Shown here piece by piece: positions 1 through 9,998 of a stretch of DNA of 64,000 nt. Below the pieces are notes generated by a model, which worked only from the letters and a program-made list of their open reading frames with translations, ran no database searches and was not told where the DNA came from. Position numbers and translations under genes: made by a program. This DNA comes from Chrysomallon squamiferum (Eukaryota; Mollusca; Gastropoda; Neomphalida; Peltospiridae). Where the stretch lies: contig CM022669.1 in NCBI GenBank assembly GCA_012295275.1, positions 9,624,489 to 9,688,488 on the forward strand, read 5' to 3'. Each line of letters begins with the position of its first letter. The stretch's first letter is position 1.

Positions 1-1712
1 TCTGACTTGAAGCTAAAATTAGAAGAAACTGTTTAGCAATGTACTTACCCTCTTATCTGTACAAAAACCCACCGTGACCTTGTTATTGTTCTATGAATAA
101 ACTGTTTTGATATAAGACAGACACAAGTAACGTCTCTGCGCACTCTACACCTTGTTCTAGATGTTATAATCAAGTAATTAAAAATATATATTCCTTATTA
201 CAAGCGCCCACTGCTTATAACCTGTTTCCTCAGCCGACCTCGATCTGGTTTGTACAGAAACCTAACAAGGAAAGCGATGCCGCAAGTCATTCCATACAGT
301 TAGCAACAGACACTCGCATTCTACAACTCCAGTGCACTTCCTCAAAAGTGAGGGGCGGATATTAGATTTCTTTTTCGAGGAATGTTAGAAAATACTAAAC
401 GTCTGAGCATAAAATAACAAAACAAAAAAATAGTGTAAATTAATACTTCTGTGTTGAAAGAATTATACGCATATTCTGAATCTGTTATAATAACAAATTC
501 ATATTTATGTGCGTGTGTTAATATTAAATTCCATTTCATTTAATGGCAGCAGTAATAATAAAATAATAACAGTAATCATAATAATAATAATAATAGTTGT
601 ATTTGAACAAAGTGAAAAAGAATATTTGAACTTGAGTTACTAATAAGGAAAAGGGATATGTGATATTTTAAACATTTGTTAGCATGATCAGTTAAAGAGA
701 CACGTGTTACTTTAAATATTTGTAAACTAAAAAGTTAAAGATGCGTGTTTTTTAAACATTTGTTAGCACAATCAGATACATAGATTATTTATTTACTTCA
801 AACATTTGTTAACTAAATCATATCAGAGATCAGAGTTTGATAATTTCACGTTAAAACATCGCATTCATTTAATGAACATTCACTAAATGTTGTATTTTAT
901 AAATATGGTGCTATTTTAGAATCTAAATGCCAAAAACACATCGTGTATTTAAAAATAATAATAATAATAATAGAAATGAAATATTTTCGACAAATAAGAA
1001 GTTAATTTATTAATGTCAAATTAAACCGGTTCCCCATAAGGAATGACAAAAAATGCGTCAAGCTTGGAGCGCACCAAATTCTGTTTCTTGCCTACATTTG
1101 GTGGCTTTAGAGAGTCCAAAATAAACGATCAGTATAAAAATAAAATGGTAGTATTGTAATATTATAGCATTTAATTTTAATAATCTGAATAGGTGTACTG
1201 TGGTTAGAAATATTAGAATTTCAGGAATAAGACATCACAGTGCTAACTGAAACAAGTTCATCATTCTAATATGAGTATTGTTTGATGAGTTAAGTAAAAC
1301 AATAAAAAGAACACATATTGTCATGATTTGTATTTATTATATTGTTTAGTTATTAAATGCAGTACACTATACCTAAACACAAAGTATTAATACAATGAGA
1401 ACAGTGATATGGATAAATAACACATATATTATACTGTTCACCAAGCCTGTATGTAAGGGATTTCACAACAATAAAAATGGGAATCGTAAACTTGATAAAT
1501 TTGTGGTAACCTATAGGTTACCAGGTCCTATTTTGTGGTAACCTCTAAATGGGTTACCAGACACGATCCTTATTTCGATGCCTGATCAAGTGTTTGCTGT
1601 AGTTCAACATAACAGTAAGAGTCTCAGAAAAATAGGGTGGAATTTACTGTACCGAATCAGTAAAGCAGACTGTGAAAGTGTGTTCCTGTGATAGAAGGAA
1701 AACGAGAACAAA
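1..1712. other. AT-rich non-coding sequence upstream of NAD synthetase remnant
   Basis: No open frame with coding character is visible. The stretch is AT-rich with short (TAA)n runs near 585 and 955. A small imperfect palindrome near 1510-1560 contains two copies of a GTAACC/GGTTACC motif. No promoter element was identified with confidence. Confidence 0.5.
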
Positions 1713-2669
1713 ATGGGTACAAAAATCACGCTAAGGGTGTCCACACTGAATCAGTGGGCCATGGACTTTTCGGGGAACTTAAATCGAATTCTCAAAAGTA
1801 AGTTTATAATGAAAACTGTCTGATATAGTGTTTAAATTAGAAGAAAAATAATAAATGATGTTACAGATTATTCATAAATTTTATTGAGATATTTTATGTA
1901 CGGGTTATAACTTTATAAACCTATTTATATGTATATGTAGTACTGTTATCAGGTAGTATGCAGATAAAAGTACAGTCTACATTTCTGAGAATTGTACTTA
2001 TTAAACTAACGCAATAGTTACTTGAGTTACACTCCACTTTACTGTTTACATTAAAACATTTCCAGCACGGTATAACTATTAACTATAATACACAATTCCA
2101 TTCTTATTTCTATCACCACTTTTTCTACATTCTGTAACAATTCTTCTGTTATAACGAATCCATGTGTTGAAATATTTTTTATGGAATTAATTTTTGGAGA
2201 TCCTACCAACTTAACAGTAAAGTTGAAAACAACCAGTTTGAAGTATTTACATGCAGAAATTCATGTCACTGAAGCTTCTTTCCCATTCTGTAGAAATGAA
2301 TGTAAATACTGGAACATTTTACAATGAATAAAGACATCTCACACAAACACTAAGCTGTAGCCACATTATACAAGTTACTGCAGTGTGCACTGATTTAACA
2401 ATACATCCTAACCACCTTGTGCTATTTTTTGTCAGTGTGCATGTATTTAAATTGCTAAATATGTGTGATGTTTTAAAAGATATTCATAGAGTAGGTGTTT
2501 GGTGTGTGTGCATATATATATATATACAGGTATTTACGACTCAAAATATAATAATAATAATAATAATAATAAAATAATAATAATAATAAAAATCTATTTT
2601 CCAGGTATTCAGGACTTGAAGACAATTGGTGCTCGCTATAGACCAGGATCTGTGCTGGAATCAGTGTAG
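1713..2669 (+). pseudogene. NADSYN1: Glutamine-dependent NAD(+) synthetase, N-terminal two-exon remnant
   Basis: The first exon (1713-1797) starts at ATG and encodes a peptide containing [18 protein letters not shown], the hallmark N-terminus of the nitrilase-like glutaminase domain of eukaryotic NAD synthetase. It ends in a good GTAAGT donor in phase 1. A second exon begins after a CAG acceptor at 2605 and reads IQDLKTIGARYR, again matching the family. It then degenerates: the expected PELEI segment, which carries the catalytic Glu of the nitrilase triad, reads SVLES, one A appears to be missing, and a TAG follows at 2667-2669 after 49 codons. The rest of the enzyme (several hundred residues, including the synthetase domain) was not found downstream. 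Family assignment is secure from the short motifs. The inference is a broken or partial gene copy; a divergent functional gene or a sequencing deletion is the alternative. Confidence 0.7.
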
Positions 2670-3433
2670 GAATATTTTTTGTGCTGTATTGTGTAATGTT
2701 TTATTGGTAATTTCATGTATCATAACAAATAATTTTGATCCTTTTTATTTACCACCCCACCCAACCCAACCCCAAACATTTAATTGAATTCTAAATATAA
2801 AAAATCATATACATTGTTCATTCATTTTCATTTTTGATATAATTTTTGATAGTGAGTCAAAACAAAAAAAATAATTGTGTGATATTTGAAAAACTTGCTT
2901 TGTTTTCATTCATATAAAGATTAAATTACAGGAATATATGATCTATCTTCTTTTCTTCAGATTATCAGCTCTTATTTCTACATAATTTATGACTTATACA
3001 TATCTATCATAATAAAGTTTATAAAACACAATTTACAGATTGAAATAATTATAATCTAGGTTGGCAATTCTTAAAATAAAATGTAAGAATTTTGAATTTA
3101 TAAGATTTTCCTTTTGCAGTTTTACTATTTTGAGGACAGTTTTCAGTATCAGAATGTATTTTGACAGATAGGATTTCTGATATTCTCTTAATTCAAATAA
3201 GAAGTCTGTAGTGGGAAAAAATAAGATATTGAACCTACACCTTCACAGTTGTCAACTGTAAACTTCCACCTGCTTTTATATTCATGTTCTATGTTTCATT
3301 AAACCCACCCATAAAACAGACTTAAGAAGTATGAGATGCAGTCTGTAATTGATGCAGTAGAGAAATGTAGAGAAAATCTTAATGTAACAGTATAGTTTTC
3401 TCTCTGAACATTTGTTTTCTTTTTTGTATTTAG
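2670..3433. other. AT-rich non-coding stretch
   Basis: This stretch lies between the NAD synthetase remnant and the next candidate exons. It is AT-rich with a C-rich patch near 2750-2775. An acceptor-like CAG at 3118 is followed by a 14-codon open frame, but its phase does not match the next exon, so it is not called as an exon. Confidence 0.4.
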
Positions 3434-4400
3434 TTTTTATTTGTTTACAAAATCATTCTGCTACTTTTAACTCGGATCTTAAAGTTAATCTGGACAGTAT
3501 GACTATAAGTGAATTTTTAATAGGAGTGTTTTAATGTGTCAAAAGCCAGTTGTACACTCTTAATAACTCATTGTAATTTGATTTAATTTTGTGATAATTT
3601 GTTGTTTCTTGACAGTTGTTATTGATGTGCAGATCATTTTCTTGAGAGTGATACCTTTCTACCTTCGTGGGAAGTGCTTGTTGGAATTTTATCTTCACCC
3701 TTCTCACAAGGCATCTTATGTGATGTAGGAATGTAAGCATCTATTGTTGTATATATACATATTAGTACTTACAAACTCTTTAGATTAATATCAACTGTTA
3801 TATTAAGCAAGCATTCACAAATAAAATGTAGAAAGATAATGTTTACAAATGTAATGTATTAAGAAATGTTTACAAATTTAATGTTGTATTTAGAAAATGT
3901 TTACAAAAGTAATGTATTACGAAAATGTTTACAAATGTTATTTTGTTTACTGTTATGTTTACTTTTACTTCAGGCCTTTGATGCACAAAAATGCAGCATA
4001 CAACTGTTGAAGAATCTTCAACAAGTATGTATATTTAACATTAATTTAACATTACATACAACTGTCAGATATTCTTCTTCAACAAGTATGTATTTAACAT
4101 TAATTTAACATTACATACAACTGTCTGATATTCTTTAACAAGTATGTATATTTAACATTAATTTAACATTACATACAACTGTCACATAGTTGATAATTTG
4201 TGTTGATAGTCTGTGTTAGTATAAATACACGACTAACTGACATGTGGATAATCTACGTTTATATAAGTTATGTTATTGTTATTTTTTATTTTGATTTTTT
4301 ACAGAACTGTGTGGCAACTACCATAGGAACTGTGATATGTTATACCCAGTTAAGAAGCAAAGATTGCAAATTTGTCCATAATTACATTATAAATACCTAG
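3434..4400 (+). CDS. Unidentified gene, four candidate 3' coding exons
   Basis: I do not recognise this protein. Four open segments are bounded by plausible AG and GT sites and their phases fit together: 3434-3496 (phase 1 out), 3616-3719 (phase 0 out), 3974-4024 (phase 0 out) and 4305-4400, ending in TAG. The joined reading frame is about 104 residues. It contains stretches such as [20 protein letters not shown] and then a cysteine-containing tail, [12 protein letters not shown]. The donor after 3719 (GTGATG) is weak; the donor after 4024 (GTATGT) is good. Upstream exons were not found, so this would be only the C-terminal part. The donor of the third exon is duplicated in tandem just downstream. 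Matching phases across three junctions are the main evidence; chance splice-like sites in AT-rich DNA are the alternative. Confidence 0.33.
3836..3945. repeat. Short minisatellite, about 30-bp units
   Basis: Four imperfect units of the form AATGTTTACAAAnGTAATGTATTA follow each other. They lie in the putative intron before the third candidate exon of the unidentified gene. Confidence 0.7.
3992..4188 (+). repeat. Tandem triplication spanning an exon end and splice donor
   Basis: Three units of about 58 bp start with CATACAACTGT and contain CAACAAGTATGTAT or TAACAAGTATGTAT, then a doubled TTTAACATTA tail. A fourth, partial copy ends at about 4188. The first unit includes the last ~30 bases of the third candidate exon of the unidentified gene and its GTATGT donor, so each further unit carries a copy of that 5' splice site. 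Confidence 0.8.
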
Positions 4401-5549
4401 ATTATATGTCAAAATGTTGATTGTACAAAATAATTTATATTTTATGATCATAGTGTAAAAACATTGTGTTTCTTAGCCTGTCACACCTGTCAGTAGATTT
4501 CTAATACAGTCAGGTTTTCAGTAGGAGATGATTAAGTTAAAATATCAGTGACAATAATTTCTGTATCCTAGTAGACACTCTGACAGTGATAGTGTGTTGA
4601 TCTGATGGGTCAGTTTACCTCAGTGCTACTGTTGTAAACATAATCTGTGTGTCTATGATATCTCCCCAGAAATATCTGTATTTGTTATTTATTTAACAAA
4701 GACACACACCTAGTTTGGTCATCATAAATGCTTGTTTTTGCAGAGTGTTCTAGCATTTGTAAGTTTATTTTAAATACTTGTATGTATCAGGATTTAGCAA
4801 TTGATTTAACAAGGCCTCAGACATTGAATCATTTTATTTATTTATTTTATAACGAAAATAATTTTGTCTGTCTAAAAGAAAAACAATAAAAGAATATTTA
4901 AAAAATAATAATTTCAGCTGCAGTGCTGGTGTATTGGGTTTGTTTTGTTCTCATGAAACGTAGAATTTTCAGTAAAGTTCTTAGTTTTATAATACATATG
5001 GAAGTTTTGTTAAACATTATGACTGGCTAGGAATAAACTGAAAGCACTAAAATCATACATTATCTGCCCAGTACAACACATTAAAAAAGATGTTAGTACT
5101 CTAGTATAGTTAAAAAACATAAAACTCATTAGAAAATAATGAATATTCACATATATTAACATGTAGTAATGAACATCATAGTTTGCTGTTTAACCAAATG
5201 AGATCAAATAAGTTTGATACAATATGTTTCAGTCGGATAGTTTTTACAAACCTTGTGCTGACTTTGTTTACGTTGCACTGAATCATCGGCTGTAATCACA
5301 GCTTTAAGTTTTCTGACCTTATTCTTAAAGATGAAGGAAAAGAGTATTTTAGATTTATTTTTTTTTGGTTTTATAAAAGTCAGAACCAAATAGAACAATA
5401 TACAGTGTAACAACATTTTATTATTACAGTTGTATCAGAAGCTTGTCATTGAACCTGGACTTAGATAATTTCATTATTTATTACATGTGATAGATAATGA
5501 ATAGATTTACATAGTTCATATGTGTGGATACAAAGTGTTAACATGATGT
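4401..5549. other. Intergenic AT-rich sequence between convergent genes
   Basis: No coding segment is recognised. A minus-strand poly(A) signal AATAAA for the downstream GM2A-like gene lies at 5477-5482, 68 bp after its stop codon. A (TTTA)n run is at about 4832-4850. Confidence 0.5.
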
Positions 5550-7250
5550 CTAACCCAAAAGACAATCTAGAAAGTTCGTACACTTGGGTTTGCTGGTAGG
5601 TGCAGCAGTGGGGACAAATGCATTAGTGAGAGAAAACTCTAGATGTTGACAAGCAATCATCTCTCCTGTCTCCGTGTCCTTAAGACGAATATCAGCCTTA
5701 TAGTCCCCCTGAAATAGCACAAGTTTTAGTAATCAGCAGAGAGAAATGTGTATGTGTGCCTGCATGTTTGTTTTTGTGTGTGTGTGGGGGTGTTATGAAC
5801 AACTTACTTTAGCTAAAGAGTTCCAGAAGCCCTTAAGTTGAGGTATGTGGAATATTTCAGGCTTGAGAGTGTAAACACGAGGCAGGAATGGACAGACACA
5901 CGGAATGTCATGAGCTTTCAAAGCCTCACTGCATCCAACTGTCTCGTTATAGTGACTGTCCAGAAGTTCACACAGGTCAGGGTAGGTACTGAAGACAAAA
6001 CAAACATCAAAAATTGTTAATTGTATCTTCTCGATAAGAAAACAAAACAAAACAAAAAGTTTTTATATTGTTTATTTTATATACATATATATATCTAATA
6101 ATTATGAACTTTCTTCCTTGGAAAAACTAAATTGGTTAAATACACTCTGAAATGGTTCCAGGTATTTTTTACAAATAAAACACCAAGAAAAAAAAAAAAA
6201 AATTAGAAGAAAAAAAAATCATGTTAATTGTTGTGGACACTGACACACTGTATAGCACTAACAGTGTAAAGAAACAGTGGAAATATAAAACTATGATTAT
6301 GATAAAATTATATTTACCAGGAACCAATGTTTTTTTTTATACAACTATAATTATGATAAAATGATATTTACCAAGAACCTATGTTTTTTATACAACTATA
6401 ATTATGATAAAATTATATTTACCATGAACCTATGTTTTTTATACAACTATAATTATGATAAAATTATATTTACCAAGAACCAATGTTTTTTATACATTGG
6501 TATAATTATGATAAAATTATGTTTACCAAGAACCAATGTTTTTTTTTTGTACAACTATAATTATGATAAAATTATATTTATCAAGAACCTATGTTTTTTA
6601 TACAACTATAATTATGATAAAATTATGTTTACCAAGAACCAATGTTTTTTATACATTGGTATAATTATGATAAAATTATGTTTACCAAGAGCCAATGTTT
6701 TTTTATACAACTATAATTATGATAAAATTATATTTACCAAGAACCAATGGTTTTTTTTTGTACAACTATAATTATGATAAAATTATATTGACCATGAACC
6801 TGTTTTTTATACAACTATAATTATGATAAAATTATATGCAACTAACAATAATTATGATAAAATTATATTTACCAAAAACCAATGTTTTTTATACATTGGT
6901 ATAATTATGATAAAATTATGTTTACCAAGAGCCAATGTTTTTTTATACAACTATAATTATGATAGAATTATCTTTACCATGAGCCAATGTTTTTTATGCA
7001 TGGAACAGACAGCCAGAAAAAGCCCAGGTATCGTTGTAAATTGAGCTCCATTGAAATGTTTCCACTGATGGGCTTAGTGACCCGAATGTATCCCCACACA
7101 GTTTCATTGCCGGGTATCTCTATAGGGTCTGGTTTAATGTGGGCTTCTGGGATACTCAGAACCTCTGTACTTGGGTTTTCTGCTGCATTACAAAACAGAC
7201 ACATACACCAGACAAGCTTGAAAAGAAGCACAATACTGAAAATCACACAA

Positions 7251-7284
<34 letters not shown>

Positions 7285-7426
7285 AAACAGCTGTAAAATG
7301 AAATTAAGTATCAGTTTTGTTACCACAGTCTGACGGATGAAATCTTAAAGAACGCTTCTCTGCAACTATGACAACAGCTACAAGCAGAAGACACACCGAG
7401 GTAGAGATATTACTTCTGAAAGCCAT
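5550..7426 (-). CDS. Gm2a-like: GM2-activator-like (ML-fold) secreted lipid-binding protein, copy 1
   Basis: Four exons on the minus strand: 7426-7324, 7182-6978, 5988-5808 and 5708-5550, with intron phases 1, 2, 0. This is the layout shared by all four paralogs here. The predicted protein has 215 residues. Residues 1-22 form a hydrophobic signal peptide. The ML/GM2-activator hallmarks follow in order: KPDPIEIPGNETV, VPCIKNIGSC, DIPCVCPF and GDYKADIRL near the last strand. The eight cysteines that form four disulfides in mammalian GM2 activator are all present, and two extra Cys occur in a longer C-terminal tail (KCTNFLDC). Three N-glycosylation sequons (NET, NIS, NET) are visible. Family members extract glycolipids from membranes in lysosomes or bind lipids extracellularly; the ligand here is unknown. 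It is the most divergent of the four copies. Exon 2 ends inside a tandem array (see repeat at 6290-6990). Confidence 0.88.
6290..6990 (-). repeat. 13-copy tandem array of an exon-end/5' splice site unit in intron 2 of GM2A-like copy 1
   Basis: Units of about 50-58 bp read, on the minus strand, TATAAAAAACATTGG, then TTCTTG, GTAAATATAATTTTATCA and TAATTATAGTTG. The exon-proximal copy (around 6950-6990) is the real end of exon 2, where ATTGGCTCATG is followed by the donor GTAAAG. Twelve further copies lie deeper in the intron. Ten keep GGTAAA, one reads GGTCAA (near 6790) and one reads GATAAA (near 6582). Open frames through this array on the plus strand are repeat translations, not genes. Confidence 0.92.
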
Positions 7427-7858
7427 GATGAAGTGTCATGATCTAGTTCCCAGTTTGTGTCACACACCTGTACAATTCACACACTATAACACGAGCATAA
7501 CTGATTAAACTCATATCTTCTGAAATAGAAAATAACCAGCATGTAAAATAGTATTTAACATTAATTCTAATAAAAATATAAGAACTCATTTGTATATGAA
7601 AAATAATTAAATATGCTGTAATGATAATAATACTTTTGAAATCGCAATGAAAAATAAATTTTATAATTATCTGCAAGAAATTCAGAAGAGCAAACAACCG
7701 AAGTTAATAACAACAAATAACAAAAATAAAATAAGATAATGTAAATGAATGAATAAATAAATAAATAATTATAGAGAATAATTATCAGAATTACTGGAGG
7801 AAAAAAAAAGGACAAAAGGGGGACAGTGGTTCCACACTAGTTTCCTTTTGAAAAAGTG
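7427..7858. other. Upstream region of GM2A-like copy 1
   Basis: This is the 5' flank of the minus-strand gene that starts at 7426. It is AT-rich with a (TAAA)n run near 7750 and A-rich sequence near 7800. No clear TATA box was located. Confidence 0.4.
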
Positions 7859-8315
7859 TTGATACTGCAGACACAGTTGACTAGACTAGATATTACAAGT
7901 TGATACTGCAGACACAGTTTTAGACTAGATATTAGAAGAAGATACTGCAGACACAGTTGACTAGACTAGATATTACAAGTTGATACTGCAGACACAGTTG
8001 ACTAGACTAGATATTACAAGTAGATACTGCAGACACAGTTTTAGACTAGATATTAGAAGAAGATACTGCATACACAGTTGACTAGACTAGATATTACAAG
8101 TAGATACTGCAGACACAGTTGACTAGACCAAATATTACAAGTAGATACTGCAGAAAGTTGACTAGACTAGATATTACAAGTTGATACTGCAGGCACAGTT
8201 GACTAGACTAAATATTACAAGTTGATACTGCAAACACAGTTGACTAGATATTACGAGCAGATAATGCAGACAGTTAACGACTAGACTTACGGTTGGATAC
8301 TGCAGATAGCTGACT
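7859..8315. repeat. Minisatellite, about 39-bp units
   Basis: About eleven imperfect units of GATACTGCAGACACAG, TTGACTAGACTAGATATTAC and AAGTT; some units have a short TTTAGAC variant instead of TTGACTAGAC. It marks the outer end of the left arm of the large inverted duplication. A shorter reverse-complement version lies at about 23660-23805. Confidence 0.88.
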
Positions 8316-9523
8316 AGACTAGAATTCGAACAGAAAAAAAAACGTTCTAGTAACGACCTGATAAATTAGTACATGTTGAAAGTTGTCAGATGTCAACATC
8401 AAATAGTGACCTGTGCGAACTGGATAATCCTCATGACGTTGATGACGTCACTGAGAAATACAAACTGAAACATGCTTAGTTTTCTAAGCATACTGCTCTG
8501 TCAGAATAGGTTAGTGAAGTGATCTTGCCCTGCAGGTGAGCTGATCTCAGTCATTTGACCCCACCCCACTCAGCCTACCCTACCGTGTTTGTGGTTTCAA
8601 GTATGTCGTTTAATATTTCTTTACACAGGTCTTTTCGTTCTGAACGAAATGCATTTTATTACATCCTAAAGTATTTTAATGTATTTTGGTGAGGTGCTAG
8701 CTGAGAACTAAGCAAAGGATGAATGTGGAAAAAATTAAACAGTGCTAAAATCTTGAAATCTGTGCATTTTCATGTTTCTGTGTATTAACTTGTCAGACAT
8801 CAGCTTGCAAGATCAGGATTTTCTTAAAACGGTTTGATTTTATTGGGAAGAATAGAAGAACATTTGTTAGAATGAAGATAGAAACATAATTTCATTTATG
8901 GCTTTCTTTTTCTAATACAAAAAAAAAAAAAGAAAAAAAAAGAAAAAAGATGATGATAATGATGATGATAATAATAATAATAATAATAACAACTATTGTT
9001 TCAAGATTAAATTGTGGGTGCCAGCATCTTTGGTGAACACAGCGGTCACAAAACAGGATAATAAACTTGGCCTTGCTTTGATAAGTTTTTGGCAGCGACA
9101 TAATGGTAAGATACTTTTCTCCCTTGTTTTTATACCATCATTAATTAGAAATCAGTTGACTGATTCAGCATTTTAATTTAGGTTTCCCAAAAAGCAGTAA
9201 ATATTTCAATTGTTTTTATTTTCTCATTTACGATTACTAAATATATTTGGAACTTGATAAATAAGTTGTATACTCTTGTCGATGAGTTATGTATCTAGTT
9301 AATGTATCATACCATCACAGTGGTGAATTACTGTTTCAGTTTGAATTAACTGATCCCTGTCATAGTTTTTCAAACGTCTGTAACACTTAGACGTGATAAC
9401 ACGCATCTTAGGCAATGACACCGTTTATGTGTACGTATGTATGTATATACATCACTGTGTTTCTGTGAGTATGTGTATCATTGTATCTTTCTGTATGTGT
9501 ATGTATGTATGTATATCACTGTA

Positions 9524-9580
<57 letters not shown>

Positions 9581-9998
9581 TATGCAGGCCTGGATTAAAG
9601 CAAGCTGATATTCTAAGAACATGACAACAGTGATGCCCACTCTGTGAGACTTCATTGTTGATCTAACAAGACGTTCAGGCTCACACCATACACCAGACCA
9701 CTTCAGTCGAACAGAAATAGTTTTTATTAATATGCTATAACAGGCAGATGAGAGAAAAATAAATAGTCTAATTTTCATTTAAAGATGACTTTTCATACGT
9801 ATAATAATAATAAATGCTCTAGTGCCTACAGTGATAGTAATAATAGCAACAGCAGCAGAAAACACAGCAGCAGCACCAGTACCAGTAGTAGTAGTCGTAA
9901 TTGTAGTACGAGGAATTGTAGTGTTAGTAACACAGTAGATTTAGTAGGGGCACATACACGTTTATTAGAAATTTCTGCACACAGAAGAGACTGGTTAT
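8316..9998. other. Intergenic sequence inside left arm
   Basis: The stretch is mostly unique, with an A-rich/(GAT)n/(ATA)n compound repeat at 8920-8990, a (GT)n tract at 9525-9579 and a (CAG/AGT)n trinucleotide patch at 9845-9910. All of these recur inverted in the right arm. No gene recognised. The poly(A) signal AATAAA of the next gene is at 9961-9966 on minus. Confidence 0.5.

Noticed and set aside
6361-7044. Long plus-strand frames with a repeating FTKNQCFLYNYNYDKI-like peptide
   Set aside because: Translation of the splice-donor minisatellite on the strand opposite the gene; there is no start context or splice structure.
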